A stretch of DNA of 64,000 bases from CALCHA01 sp035548175 (GCA_035548175.1 DASZTO010000025.1:32491-96490), one strand, 5' to 3'. Shown: positions 9,707 to 19,313, numbered from the stretch's first letter. The notes: generated by a model from the letters alone, not told the origin. Translations and numbers: made by a program.

Positions 9707-9959
9707 GAACTTTCACCCCGCGAAAACACGCTCCCCGCGCAGCGCGCCAGCCGTTACGACCGGCGCACTTTCACCACGTTTCCACCGCAAAACCTTATGG
9801 GTCAGCTTCCACCTCCGCGCGTCCGAGAAGCCGCCAAAATCACCCTTCCTCCCGGTTGCCGCGCTTTCCCCTTGGGATAGGTTGTCAGTGTCGTTCGTCG
9901 AACCGTGTTTCGCGGGGCGGCCCCGAGAGACACCGACACACCTGAGGATGGAGAGAAAA

Positions 9960-10544
9960 ATGAAAGCTCGTCTGTTGCTCGCCGCGATCGCTGCCTTCGC
10001 CGCGATTCCCGCCATGAAAGCTCACGCGCTCGTGGCCCAGCCCGTCCCCGATATCTTTTCCGACACCACCGCCATCACCTACACCGTCAGCGGCGGTACC
10101 GGACACCTCACCGCCACCGGCACCGCGGAACACCTCCGCACCGTCTCCACCGACGGCTCCCTCACCCCCAACATCACCGGCGGCAACTTCACCCTTGACG
10201 CCAACTTCACCCTCTCCGGTAACACCATCACCGGCTTCTCCGGCGATGTCACCGTCAAGGACTCCACCTCCACCTACTTCACCTCCGCCACCCTCACTGG
10301 CTTCAACAACGCCGGCGATACCTTTACCTTCAACTTCAACGGCAACTCCGGCAACTACCCCGGCCTCTTCACCGTCGTCCTCCACGGCCAGGGAAGCACC
10401 AACTTCGCCAACTTCGGCACCGCCTTCAGCAACGCCCTCCCCCTCGCCAACTCCGACACCTACTCCGTCCCCGAACCCGCATCCCTGGGTATGCTCGGCA
10501 TGGGCGGCATGCTCCTGCTCCGCCGCCGCAAGGCCCGCGCGTAA
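9960..10544 (+). CDS. PEP-CTERM sorting domain protein
   Basis: Secreted 194-aa protein. The start at 9960 (MKARLLLAAIAAF) has GGAGAG upstream and gives a clean Sec signal peptide. The mature part is Thr/Gly/Ser-rich and beta-type. The C-terminus carries the tripartite sorting signal: VPEPAS, a hydrophobic Gly/Met/Leu segment, then RRRKARA. In known systems this is processed by exosortase, which is not in this window. A hairpin without a U-run follows at 10589. Function of the mature protein is unknown. Confidence 0.86.
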   Translation: MKARLLLAAIAAFAAIPAMKAHALVAQPVPDIFSDTTAITYTVSGGTGHLTATGTAEHLRTVSTDGSLTPNITGGNFTLDANFTLSGNTITGFSGDVTVKDSTSTYFTSATLTGFNNAGDTFTFNFNGNSGNYPGLFTVVLHGQGSTNFANFGTAFSNALPLANSDTYSVPEPASLGMLGMGGMLLLRRRKARA

Positions 10545-10588
10545 GCCGCCGCCGCAGTCCCTCCTCGCATAATTGACGACATCAACCA

Positions 10589-10617
10589 CCGCCGCTCTCG
10601 CAGTTCGAGAGCGGCGG
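10589..10617 (+). terminator. Hairpin after the PEP-CTERM gene
   Basis: A perfect 12-bp stem (10589-10600 with 10606-10617) and a 5-base loop lie between the PEP-CTERM and SdrD-like genes. There is no U-run, so it may be a processing or attenuation hairpin rather than an intrinsic terminator. Confidence 0.45.
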
Positions 10618-10667
10618 GACCACCCGCACTCACTAAAAAACGCCTCGAACAAATGGAGAGAGAGAAA

Positions 10668-12329
10668 ATGGTCGCTACCCTCAAAAATCGTTCCGCCCGC
10701 CGCACTTCCCGCAACCGCGCCGCCCGCGCCGTCATGGAAACACTCGAAAACCGCGAGCTCTTTTCGGGCACACTCCTCGGCATCGGCGCACAGCTCGGCC
10801 TCCCCGTCACCAGCGTCCTGGGAAACCCCGGCTCCCTGTCCTACACCGCCGCCACCCACTCCTTTGACGCCACCGGCGCTCCCATGTCCATCATCCTCTC
10901 GGTCAGCCCCCTCAGCGCCCCCCAGGTCCTGCCCCCCTCCAGCTTCGATCTCCACATCCAGGTCGACAACAACGGCAACCTCATCGGCAGCGGCGCCAAC
11001 GCCAACGACCTCGTCGTCACCGGCTCCATCGACGTCAACAACGATGGCACCCCCGATTACACCGGCACCCTCCTCACCGGCAAAATCACCGCCTTCGGCT
11101 CCCAGGACAGCGCCGACCCCAACGGCGATCAGTTCGACTTCCGCTTCTCCGTCACCGGCGGCGCCCTCGCCGCCAATTACTTCTCCTCCAAAGACATCGG
11201 CGTCACCATGAGCGTCGAAGACTCCACCTTCAACGGCAACTTCTGCCAGGATTTCTCCGCCCTCGTCAAAGGAAACGTCGGCGCCATCCCCCAGGTCTCC
11301 GCGCCCCCCATCAACATCTCCGGCCACAAGTACATCGATCAGACCGGCAACGGCCTCTCCGCCGATGATAAGGCCCACCCCATGGCCGGCGTGACCATCA
11401 ACCTCTATCAGGACACCAACACCGACGGCAAGCTTGATAGCGGCGACACACTCGTCGCCTCCCAGAAAACCGCCGCTGATGGCTCCTACGCCTTCACCGG
11501 CCTCGCCGCCGCCACCTACTTCGTCTCCGAAACCCCCGTCTCCGGTTACATCGAAACCGCTCCCGCCAGCGGCGCCTACACCGTCAACGCCACCTCCGGA
11601 GACTACACCAACCTCGACTTCGACAACTACAAGTCCACCTGCGGCTGCAAATGCACCTGCGGCGGCGCACCCACCCTCACCACCGCCACCGGCTCCCTCA
11701 GCGGCTATGTCTTCAACGACGCTCACGCCGACGGCAAGTTCGACAACGGCGACAGCGGCATCGCCGGCGTAAAGGTCACGCTCACCGGCACCGACCTCCT
11801 CGGCAACCAGGTCTCCAAAACCACCTACACCGATTCACACGGTAGCTACTCCTTCAAAAACCTCATCGCCGGTAACTACACCCTCACCGAATCCCAGCCC
11901 GCCGGCTACACCGACGGCAAGGATTCCCTCGGCTCCCTCGGCGGAACCCTCGGCAACGACATCATCTCCAACATCACCCTGCCACCCTGTGCCGACGGCT
12001 CCTGCTACAACTTCGGCGAAGTCAAGACCACCACCGTCTGCGGCAACAGCGGCCACGGATGCTGCAAGGTCACCCTCTGTGGCTGTGATGCCTGGGGACG
12101 CGCCTGCACCTGGACCACCTACTCCGATTGCCACGGCAACTATTCCTTCGGCAATCTCTGTGGCGGCAACTTCAAGGTCCAGGAATGCGATAACCGTGGA
12201 AGCGTCTGCTCCACCAAGGCCTTCTGCCTCAATTCCTGCAACGATCAGGGCAAGTCCTACTGCGTCAACCTGATCTGCAACAACAACCTCATCAACCTCG
12301 TTGACAACCTCCTCCGCTTCTGCCACTAA
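10668..12329 (+). CDS. SdrD B-like repeat surface protein with Cys-rich tail
   Basis: Predicted secreted or surface protein, 553 aa. The start at 10668 follows GGAGAGAGAG. The N-terminus is basic and carries METLENRELFS, which resembles the LEPR-XLL type motif of planctomycete extracellular proteins; no ordinary signal peptide is seen. Two SdrD/Cna-B-like beta domains follow (about residues 215-310 and 340-430) with DTNTDGKLDSGDT and DAHADGKFDNGDS Ca-binding-type loops. Unusually, a CGCKCTCGG linker and a roughly 110-residue C-terminal region contain very many cysteines (for example GHGCCKVTLCGCDAWGRAC). The function could be structural and disulfide-stabilised; this is inference. Confidence 0.8.
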   Translation: MVATLKNRSARRTSRNRAARAVMETLENRELFSGTLLGIGAQLGLPVTSVLGNPGSLSYTAATHSFDATGAPMSIILSVSPLSAPQVLPPSSFDLHIQVDNNGNLIGSGANANDLVVTGSIDVNNDGTPDYTGTLLTGKITAFGSQDSADPNGDQFDFRFSVTGGALAANYFSSKDIGVTMSVEDSTFNGNFCQDFSALVKGNVGAIPQVSAPPINISGHKYIDQTGNGLSADDKAHPMAGVTINLYQDTNTDGKLDSGDTLVASQKTAADGSYAFTGLAAATYFVSETPVSGYIETAPASGAYTVNATSGDYTNLDFDNYKSTCGCKCTCGGAPTLTTATGSLSGYVFNDAHADGKFDNGDSGIAGVKVTLTGTDLLGNQVSKTTYTDSHGSYSFKNLIAGNYTLTESQPAGYTDGKDSLGSLGGTLGNDIISNITLPPCADGSCYNFGEVKTTTVCGNSGHGCCKVTLCGCDAWGRACTWTTYSDCHGNYSFGNLCGGNFKVQECDNRGSVCSTKAFCLNSCNDQGKSYCVNLICNNNLINLVDNLLRFCH

Positions 12330-12347
12330 ACCACGCATTTCATACCC

Positions 12348-12390
12348 GCGGAGGGCCGGCGCGACCTGCCGGCCCTCCGCTATTTTTTTT
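12348..12390 (+). terminator. Strong intrinsic terminator
   Basis: A perfect 13-bp GC-rich stem (12348-12360 with 12368-12380), a 7-base loop and a run of eight T close the SdrD-like gene. The convergent aroDE gene ends at 12421 just beyond it. Confidence 0.92.
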
Positions 12391-12420
12391 GCCCGGCCGA
12401 ACCCAGCCCCGGTAGGGGGG

Positions 12421-14016
12421 TCATCGCCCCTTCATCACCGCGCCCATCACCCGCCGAAACGCCTCCACCGGCGCCGCCTTCCCCGTGAACTCCTCAAACT
12501 GCACCGCCGCCTGCCGCACGAACATCTCCGTCCCCGGAACTATCGTCGCTCCCGCCTGCCGCGACAGCTTCAAAAACTTCGTCATCGCCGGGTTGTACAC
12601 CGTGTCAAACACCACCGTCCCCGCTCCCCACGCGCACGGACCGCTCGTGATCGGCTCCATCGGCGTCTCATTCACATGCGGATGCATCCCCACCGGTGTG
12701 CAATTGATGTACGCCTCGCAGCAAGACTGCCCCAGCTTCTCCCACGCCGCCGCCACCACTTTCCCCTCCGTCCCCCCAAACGCTTCCGCCAGCGCCTGCC
12801 CTTTCTCCAGCGTCCGGTTGTACACCACCACCGTCGCCCCCGCCGCCGCCAGCCCCGCCACGATCGCCCGCCCCGCACCCCCCGCCCCCAGCACCGCCAC
12901 CCGCTTCCCCCGCAAACTCTCCCGCGTCCCGCCCCACGCCCCCACCAGCGCATCCAGCGCCCCGCCCAAATCCGAATTCAACGCCTTCAACCCCCCGCCC
13001 CGCTCCCCGCGCCACACCAGCGTATTCACCACCCCGATGTGCCGCGACAATGCATCCACCTCCGCCCCATGTTTCTCCGCATACGCCATCGCACTTTCCT
13101 TGTGCGGTATCGTCACGCTCAACCCCCGCAGGTTCATCCCCCCACACCCGCGCAACGCCTCCACCGCCCCCGTAAACGCCTCCGCCCCCGGCCGCACCGC
13201 CAGCGGCACATACACCGCGTCCGCTCCCACCGCCGCAAACCCCGCGTTATGAATGTCCGGGCTCAGCGAGTGCCCCACCGGCCACCCCACCACCCCGCAC
13301 ACCCCCGTCCTTTCCCCCTGCGCCTCCCACCGAAACCGCTCCCGCAGCTCCGCCACCGTCGGCTGCCCCGGTGCCGATTCCTTCCCCCGCTCCGCCACCC
13401 CAAACGTAAACGGTGCCCCGAACTTCTTCGCCAGCACCCGCGAAATCAACCCCTCTTCCCCCATCGCCAACGCCACCAGCGGCCGCCCATCCACGTTGCG
13501 ATTCTCCGCGACCATCCGCAGCGCATCGATCGCATCCACCAACGATTCCGCCTTCCACGCCATCTTCAGCACCCGCGCCTCCCGCACCGCCCGCAGCCGC
13601 CCCACCCGCTCCGCCAAATCTTTCGGCCTTCCCCCAAAACAATGGTTCGACACAATCAGCCGCGTCCCATTCTTCTCCGCCGCATCCCCTATCGCCTCCC
13701 GAATCGCCCCGCTCTTCTCCCACGCCTCCAGCTCCACATCCACGTACTCCGCCCCCGCCTCCATCGCCGCCTCCCACAGCCCGATCCGCTCCGCATCGCT
13801 CTTCTGGGAAAACCCGCCCTCCCACGTCGGCCGCACCGTCACGATCACCGGCACGCGCGCCACATCGATCGCCCCCAGCATCCCCTTCACGCTCGCCGTA
13901 TCGCATCGCAATTCCACCATCCCCTCCACCCCCTCCAACGCCTCCTCCGCACGCGCAATCGCCTCCTCCACGTCCACCCCGCCCTTCACAAACACCGGCA
14001 CGCAAATCTTCGTCAC
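12421..14016 (-). CDS. aroDE: Fused type I 3-dehydroquinate dehydratase / shikimate dehydrogenase
   Basis: Two consecutive steps of the shikimate pathway in one 531-aa chain. The N-terminal half (about 1-225) is a type I dehydratase with ELRCD near residue 36, a conserved-type His in SNHCF and the Schiff-base Lys candidate in VLKMAW. The C-terminal half (about 240-531) is AroE with VGWPVGHSLSPDIHN, VTIPHKE (catalytic Lys), GAGGAG (NADP-binding) and NCTPVGM. This order matches plant and some bacterial fusions. ATG overlaps the stop of nfo by 4 bases, so the two genes are translationally coupled. Confidence 0.93.
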   Translation of the reverse strand: MTKICVPVFVKGGVDVEEAIARAEEALEGVEGMVELRCDTASVKGMLGAIDVARVPVIVTVRPTWEGGFSQKSDAERIGLWEAAMEAGAEYVDVELEAWEKSGAIREAIGDAAEKNGTRLIVSNHCFGGRPKDLAERVGRLRAVREARVLKMAWKAESLVDAIDALRMVAENRNVDGRPLVALAMGEEGLISRVLAKKFGAPFTFGVAERGKESAPGQPTVAELRERFRWEAQGERTGVCGVVGWPVGHSLSPDIHNAGFAAVGADAVYVPLAVRPGAEAFTGAVEALRGCGGMNLRGLSVTIPHKESAMAYAEKHGAEVDALSRHIGVVNTLVWRGERGGGLKALNSDLGGALDALVGAWGGTRESLRGKRVAVLGAGGAGRAIVAGLAAAGATVVVYNRTLEKGQALAEAFGGTEGKVVAAAWEKLGQSCCEAYINCTPVGMHPHVNETPMEPITSGPCAWGAGTVVFDTVYNPAMTKFLKLSRQAGATIVPGTEMFVRQAAVQFEEFTGKAAPVEAFRRVMGAVMKGR

Positions 14017-14960
14017 CGTGCAGCCCCCTTCTTCTTCCCTTTCACTTTCCCCGCCCCCGCCTTCGCCCTTTTCTTCTTCGCCCGGAAAACCTTCGGCCGC
14101 GCATCCTCACCCGCCGCCAGCTTCCGCAACAACTCCAGATTCACCACATCCCAGTCCCGCCCATCCGGTGCAGGATCCTTCGGCGTCTCCAGAATCTTCG
14201 GCACCCCGCGAAACCGCCCATCCCGGCAAATCACCCCAAACGCCGCCACACCCACGCACCCGCGCCCCACATGCTCGTGCCGATCCACCCGGCTCCCCAA
14301 CGGCTTCTTCGAATCATTCAAATGCCACACCCGCACCCGCTCGATCCCCACCGTCTTCTCCAACTCCAAAAGCGCCGCCCCCATCCCCGCCGCCGTCGTG
14401 ATGTCATACCCCGCCGCCAGGATGTGACACGTATCCACGCACACCCCCAGCCGCTCCTTCCGCTTCGTCCCCGCGATCATCTCCGCCAACTGCTCAAACC
14501 GGCACCCCAGGCAACTCCCCTGCCCCGCCGTCGTCTCCAGGCAAATCCGCACCCGCCCCTCCTTCTGCACCTCCAGCAGCACATTCAGCGCCTCGATCAC
14601 CCGCCCCACCCCGCACCCCTCCCCGCTCCCGCAATGCGCCCCCGGATGCACCACCACATCCGTCACCCCCAGCGCCTCGCACCGCTCCATCTCCCGCGCA
14701 AACGCCCGCACGCTGTTCTCCCACGCCCCCCGCTCCACCGCCGCCAGGTTGATCAGATACGACGCATGAGACACCACCCGCGTGAACCCCAGCCGCCTCA
14801 CATGCCCCCGAAACCCCTCCACCGCCCCCGCCTCCAGCGGCTTACTCGCCCACTGCCGCTGATTCGCCGTGAAAATCTGCACCGTCTCCATCCCCAGCCT
14901 CTCCGCCGCCAGCAGCGCATTCTCCACCCCCCCCGCAATCGACAAATGCGACCCAAACAA
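14013..14960 (-). CDS. nfo: Endonuclease IV (AP endonuclease)
   Basis: Cleaves abasic sites in base excision repair. GSHLSIAGG at the N-terminus, VVHPGAH, the ETTAG metal-ligand motif, GVCVDTCH and HLNDSKKPLGSRVDRHEH are the family signatures in order. 315 aa, with a basic Lys-rich C-terminal extension not part of the core. The start is TTG at 14960 with GGAGAG about 8 bases upstream; no ATG fits. Overlaps aroDE by 4 bases (ATGA). Confidence 0.93.
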   Translation of the reverse strand: MFGSHLSIAGGVENALLAAERLGMETVQIFTANQRQWASKPLEAGAVEGFRGHVRRLGFTRVVSHASYLINLAAVERGAWENSVRAFAREMERCEALGVTDVVVHPGAHCGSGEGCGVGRVIEALNVLLEVQKEGRVRICLETTAGQGSCLGCRFEQLAEMIAGTKRKERLGVCVDTCHILAAGYDITTAAGMGAALLELEKTVGIERVRVWHLNDSKKPLGSRVDRHEHVGRGCVGVAAFGVICRDGRFRGVPKILETPKDPAPDGRDWDVVNLELLRKLAAGEDARPKVFRAKKKRAKAGAGKVKGKKKGAAR

Positions 14961-15018
14961 CGCCGTGCTCTCCGTATTTTCTATGTACTGCTAAAACCGC
15001 CGCGACCAATCACCACCT

Positions 15019-15501
15019 TTATTTTATCATCCGGTCAACCGCCTTCACCACCACCCGCGGCCCCTGCACCCGGATCACCTGCACCTCCGTCCCCGCAGCT
15101 ATCACCTCCGCCTCGCTCACGCAGTTCACTCGCTCACCATGTATCTCCACCGCTCCCGCCGGACGCAACACCGTCATCGTCGTCCCCACATCCCCCACCA
15201 TCACGCTCGCAGGCGCTTCCCCGGGCCCGGCCGCCGTCGCCGGCGGCGCCAGCAATACCCGCCTCCCGATCGGCGTCCGCGGATACACCTTCGCCATCCA
15301 GAAAAACACCACCGGCGCCGCCACGATCACCCCCAACCCCACCAGCACCCCCAGATACAAATTCCAGAACGACGCCAGCACCACCGCGCCTAGCGCACAC
15401 AATCCCGCCATGATCGCCAGCATCCCATGCGTCGGCAGCATCAACTCCGCCGCCACAAATCCCACCGCCGCCAACAGCAGCGCCGCCACTCCGATGATCA
15501 C
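15019..15501 (-). CDS. NfeD-like membrane protein (short form)
   Basis: 160 aa. Two to three membrane segments (about residues 1-75) precede a soluble OB-fold domain of the NfeD C-terminal type: VGDVGTTMTVLRPAGAVEIHG through EVQVIRVQGPRVVVK. Short NfeD proteins usually partner a stomatin/flotillin or a long NfeD protease. Here the start overlaps the stop of the long NfeD gene by 4 bases, so they form one operon and probably one membrane complex. Confidence 0.85.
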   Translation of the reverse strand: MIIGVAALLLAAVGFVAAELMLPTHGMLAIMAGLCALGAVVLASFWNLYLGVLVGLGVIVAAPVVFFWMAKVYPRTPIGRRVLLAPPATAAGPGEAPASVMVGDVGTTMTVLRPAGAVEIHGERVNCVSEAEVIAAGTEVQVIRVQGPRVVVKAVDRMIK

Positions 15502-17093
15502 GCCATTTCCTCCGCCTGCACCGCCACCCGCCGCGGCCGCACCGTCACCCGCGCACCCGACACCCCTATCACCTCAATCTCCGTCCCCGCCCCTATAAAC
15601 GACCCAAAACTCACCACGTCCACCAGGAACTCCCCAAACCGCGCCTTCCCCGCCGGCCTCAACTGCGTATGCGCCACCCCCAGCGCGCCCACGAATACCG
15701 CATCGCTCACCGACCGATCCGCCACATCCCGAACCGCCGCCCCGCCCGTCGTCACCACCGCCCCCGCGCCCCCCGCCGGCGCCAACTGCAACTGCCGAAA
15801 CGCCGGCACCATCCGCAGATACTTCGCCAGCATCCCAAATATCACCAGCGACACCCCCGTCCCTCCGATCACCACCACCAGCCCGTTCCGCAACGCCCGC
15901 AGCCCATCCCCGAACTGCAACCCGCCACCAACCCCCGTCGGAATAAAACTCGCCACCAGCCCCACCCCCATCAGGATAAACCCCGGCACCGCCAGCATCC
16001 CCAGCGACCCCACCACAAACAAATCCGCCAGCACGATCACCAGGCCCGCCACGATCGCAATAATCTCCCACGTCGTCGCCAGCCCCGTCATGTACGGCCC
16101 GCCAATCAACAACGCCAGACACACCACCGCCAACGCACCCGGTATCGATATCCCCGGATGCGACAACTCTGCCCACCCGAACGTCAACGCCCCCACCAGC
16201 AGAAAAAACCGCACCCACGGCAACGCCAGAAACCGTGCCGTCTTCTCCCAGAAATTCATCTCCAGCGTCACCACGTCCCCACGCACGTTCATCACCGCCC
16301 GCAAATCCAATGCGCTGTTCACCTCCGCCTTCGATATCCCCATCCCCACCCCCTCCGAACCCACCACCACCAGCGACTCCCCCTTCTTCTTCGCCTCCCC
16401 CGTCACATGCCACGGCCGCACCGCCGCGCCCCCCGGCCCCGCCGTCTTCTCGTCCGCCAGCGCCCGCGCACCCGCATCATCCTCATACCGCACCTCCCCC
16501 GTCGTGTCGTTCTTCACCTCCAGCAGCGCCGCCTCCGGTATCGCCATCGCCCGCACCACCGCCGGCGGATACCCGTTCACCTTCGCCGAATCCTCCACAT
16601 CCGCCAGCACCGGCGACACCGCCCCCCCTCCCGTCGCCGGCTCCTCAAACATCCCCACTTCCCCCATCGCGCCGCCATCCGCCATCACAATCTGCGCGCA
16701 CGACAACGCCACCACCGTCGGCGCGCCGCTCGCATTCCCCCGCACCCACGCCACCGTCGGCATTTTTTCCTTCGCCAAGCCCTTCGTGAACGCGCTGATC
16801 TCCAACGCGCTCTCCATCATCCCCCCCGTCGCATCGATCTCATACACCACCAGCGAGCACCCCGCCTTCCGCGCCTCATCCACCCGCCGCTCTATGCTCT
16901 TCAACGTCACCTGATCGATCGTCCCCTCCACCGTGATCACCGCCGCCTTCTCATGCACCGGCTGCACAGGCTGCACCGCCCCGCCCGCCCCCGCGCCCCC
17001 CGCCACGCCCTGCCCCATCCCCGCCAGCGCAACAACCACCACGCCCACCACCACCCCCACCCATTTCATCCATCCTGAACCCGCCTTTCTCAT
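15498..17093 (-). CDS. Long NfeD protein: ClpP-like serine protease domain plus NfeD
   Basis: Membrane-bound protease of the NfeD1b/SppA-like type, 531 aa from MRKAGSGWMKW. Signal/TM segment (about 8-28), ClpP-fold protease domain (about 50-280) with the nucleophile Ser in GNASGAPTVV and a possible general-base Lys in DSAKVNGY, then four membrane segments (about 320-440) and a C-terminal OB domain. Known NfeD proteases cleave stomatin-type partners; no stomatin gene is visible here. The start is uncertain: ATG codons at 17105 and 17102 also fit, and only a weak GGA precedes 17093. Confidence 0.86.
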   Translation of the reverse strand: MRKAGSGWMKWVGVVVGVVVVALAGMGQGVAGGAGAGGAVQPVQPVHEKAAVITVEGTIDQVTLKSIERRVDEARKAGCSLVVYEIDATGGMMESALEISAFTKGLAKEKMPTVAWVRGNASGAPTVVALSCAQIVMADGGAMGEVGMFEEPATGGGAVSPVLADVEDSAKVNGYPPAVVRAMAIPEAALLEVKNDTTGEVRYEDDAGARALADEKTAGPGGAAVRPWHVTGEAKKKGESLVVVGSEGVGMGISKAEVNSALDLRAVMNVRGDVVTLEMNFWEKTARFLALPWVRFFLLVGALTFGWAELSHPGISIPGALAVVCLALLIGGPYMTGLATTWEIIAIVAGLVIVLADLFVVGSLGMLAVPGFILMGVGLVASFIPTGVGGGLQFGDGLRALRNGLVVVIGGTGVSLVIFGMLAKYLRMVPAFRQLQLAPAGGAGAVVTTGGAAVRDVADRSVSDAVFVGALGVAHTQLRPAGKARFGEFLVDVVSFGSFIGAGTEIEVIGVSGARVTVRPRRVAVQAEEMA

Positions 17094-17189
17094 GTCATCC
17101 ATCATACATGAAACCGCTTTTCCGCAAGTCCCGCCGTTTCCCCCGCCGCCCGCCACACTACAATCCTCTCATCGACAAGGAGGTCCCCC

Positions 17190-19304
17190 ATGCCCACGCT
17201 CCACCTGCTCCCACACCCCAAATCCCTCACCCTCGCCAAAGGCCGCTTCACACTCCCCGCACAAATGTTCATCCTCCTCCACCCCGACCCCGCCACGCGC
17301 GACCTCTTCGCCGCCGAACGCTTTGAAATCGAAGCCGAATCCCTCTCCGCCACCGCCTTCCAGATCGCCGTCACCACCGAATCCACCGACCCCGCCGCCG
17401 AAATCCGCGTCCTCCCCGATCCCTCCCTCCCCCACGACCAGGCCTACCGCCTCACCATCGCCCCCGCCTCCATCACCCTCCACGCCCGCACCCCCGCCGG
17501 CACCTTCTACGCCTTCCAAACTCTCCTCCAAATCCTCAGAGAATCCGCCTACTCCGCACTCCCCGGAAAGCGCACCACGCGCCCCAATCGGCAATCGGCA
17601 ATGAGCAATCGGCAATCCCCGCTGAAGCTCCCCGCCCTCACCATCCTCGATCACCCCGACTTCCCCCGCCGCGGCGTCTACCTCGATACCGCCCGCGGCA
17701 AAGTCCCCACCGTCGACACCCTCCTCCAGCTCATCGACGATCTCGCCCACCTCAAAATCAACGAGTTCCAGCTCTACATCGAAAACAATTTCCAGTTCCG
17801 CAAGCACCCCCAGATGTTCGATGACACCACCCCCTTCACCGCCGAGGAAATCCTCCTCCTCGACGCCGCCTGCCGCGCCCGACACATCGATTTCGTCCCC
17901 TCCCTCACTTCCCTCGGCCACTTCGAAAAAATCCTCCGCCGCCCCGCCTTTCGCCACCTCGCCGAAGCCGAGCCCGACGAACTCAAAAAGCAAGGCATCG
18001 CCACCTGGTCCGAAGACCCCTGGTCCCTCAACGTCACCGACCCCGCCTCCAAACAACTCCTTACCGACATGTACGCCGAGTTCCTCCCCAACTTCTCCAG
18101 CCCCACCGTCAACATCTGCTGCGACGAATCCTGGGACCTCGGCAAAGGCCGCTCCAAACCCGCCGCCGACGCCCTCGGTGGCGACGCCGGCAAAGGCACG
18201 ACCAAGCTCTACGTCCAATGGATCAACTTCTGCAACTCCCTCGCCTCCTCCCACCGCAAGCGCATCCAGATGTGGGCCGACATCATCCTCCACCACCCCG
18301 AATTCATCCCCGACCTCCCCGAAGACGCCACCCTCCTCGAATGGGGCTACGAATCCCATCACGCCTTCGACGACCACTGCAAAACCATCGCCGAGCGCCT
18401 GAAAGGCTCCGCACGCTCCTTCTACGTCGCCCCCGGTACCGCCTCCTGGCTATCCTTCGCCGCCCGCACCCGCAATGCCCTCGGCAACATCCACAACGCC
18501 GCCACCGCCGGCCTGAAGCACGGCGCCGCCGGTCTCCTCCTCACCGACTGGGGCGACCACGGCCACCAGCAACTCCTCGCGGTCTCCCTCCTCCCCTTCG
18601 CCTACTCAGCCGCCGCCTCCTGGAATCTCGCCGCCACCCCCAACCCCGCCCCAAAGCAACCCCCCGACTGGTCCACCGGCGCCGCCCCGCGCGCTCCCAA
18701 ATCCCTCGACACCGCCCTCCGCCCCTTCCTCGCCGCCGCCTCCCTCCACCTCTTCCACGACCCCGCCGCCTCCTTCGCCGCCCTCCCCTACGACCTCGGC
18801 CTCACCTACGAACGCTTCTCCTGGCAACGCTTCAACGGCTCCCTCGACTGGTTCCTCTTCCGCGAAAAATTCGACTTCGCCAACTACGTCAATCGCGCCT
18901 CCGACAAAGACCTCCACGCCGTCATCGCCGCCACCCAATCCCTCCTCCCCAAAATCGCCGCCGCCACCTTCAACCATCCCCACGCCGATCTCCTCAAAGC
19001 CGAACTCGCTTTCACCGCCGAAGAAATCATCCACACCTGCCGCCGCACCCTCCTCCGCCAACAATGGCTCGCCGCCGACCCCGCCACCCGCAACCCCGAA
19101 CACGAAACCCTCCGCAAAAAACCCCCCATCCCCCTCCCCAAAAACTTCCCCCAGCAACTCCGCACCCTCTCCAAAAACGCCGCCACCCTCGCCACCCAAT
19201 ACCGCACCCTCTGGCTCGCCCGAAACAAACCCAGCCGCCTCGACGACATCCTCACCGAATTCCAGCGCCTCCAGCAGGAATACAAACATTTCGCCGCCAA
19301 ATGA
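17190..19304 (+). CDS. Glycoside hydrolase family 20-like beta-N-acetylhexosaminidase
   Basis: 704 aa. The N-terminal GH20b-like domain (about 1-130) is followed by a TIM barrel beginning HPDFPRRGVYLDTARGK. The Asp-Glu catalytic pair is placed at NICCDESWDLG, where the family usually has GGDE, so substrate-assisted chemistry is plausible but the local sequence is divergent. No signal peptide is seen, so a cytoplasmic role is implied (inference). START: GGAGG upstream of 17190. A heptamer repeat (17586-17620) inserts an NRQS-rich linker between the two domains. The C-terminal 200 residues are helical and unassigned. Confidence 0.8.
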   Translation: MPTLHLLPHPKSLTLAKGRFTLPAQMFILLHPDPATRDLFAAERFEIEAESLSATAFQIAVTTESTDPAAEIRVLPDPSLPHDQAYRLTIAPASITLHARTPAGTFYAFQTLLQILRESAYSALPGKRTTRPNRQSAMSNRQSPLKLPALTILDHPDFPRRGVYLDTARGKVPTVDTLLQLIDDLAHLKINEFQLYIENNFQFRKHPQMFDDTTPFTAEEILLLDAACRARHIDFVPSLTSLGHFEKILRRPAFRHLAEAEPDELKKQGIATWSEDPWSLNVTDPASKQLLTDMYAEFLPNFSSPTVNICCDESWDLGKGRSKPAADALGGDAGKGTTKLYVQWINFCNSLASSHRKRIQMWADIILHHPEFIPDLPEDATLLEWGYESHHAFDDHCKTIAERLKGSARSFYVAPGTASWLSFAARTRNALGNIHNAATAGLKHGAAGLLLTDWGDHGHQQLLAVSLLPFAYSAAASWNLAATPNPAPKQPPDWSTGAAPRAPKSLDTALRPFLAAASLHLFHDPAASFAALPYDLGLTYERFSWQRFNGSLDWFLFREKFDFANYVNRASDKDLHAVIAATQSLLPKIAAATFNHPHADLLKAELAFTAEEIIHTCRRTLLRQQWLAADPATRNPEHETLRKKPPIPLPKNFPQQLRTLSKNAATLATQYRTLWLARNKPSRLDDILTEFQRLQQEYKHFAAK
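17586..17620. repeat. In-frame heptamer tandem repeat in the GH20 gene
   Basis: Five 7-bp units: AATCGGC, AATCGGC, AATGAGC, AATCGGC, AATCCCC. It lies in the linker between the two GH20 domains and is translated as an Asn-Arg-Gln-Ser-type peptide. The same unit recurs in polX at 26611. Confidence 0.93.
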
Positions 19305-19307
19305 CGA

Positions 19308-19313
19308 TATAAT
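19308..19313 (+). promoter_or_regulatory. Perfect TATAAT box upstream of the antitoxin remnant
   Basis: TATAAT lies 22 bases before the ATG of the decayed antitoxin, with AGGAG in between at 19322. No convincing -35 box is seen. Confidence 0.4.

Noticed and set aside
9885..11726. 613-codon minus-strand frame opposite the PEP-CTERM and SdrD-like genes
   Set aside because: Gly/Val/Glu-rich shadow; the plus strand has signal peptide, sorting motif and terminator.
12301..17078. Several long plus-strand frames over aroDE, nfo and NfeD genes
   Set aside because: Arg/Pro-rich shadows without motifs; the minus strand carries clear catalytic motifs and ATGA overlaps.
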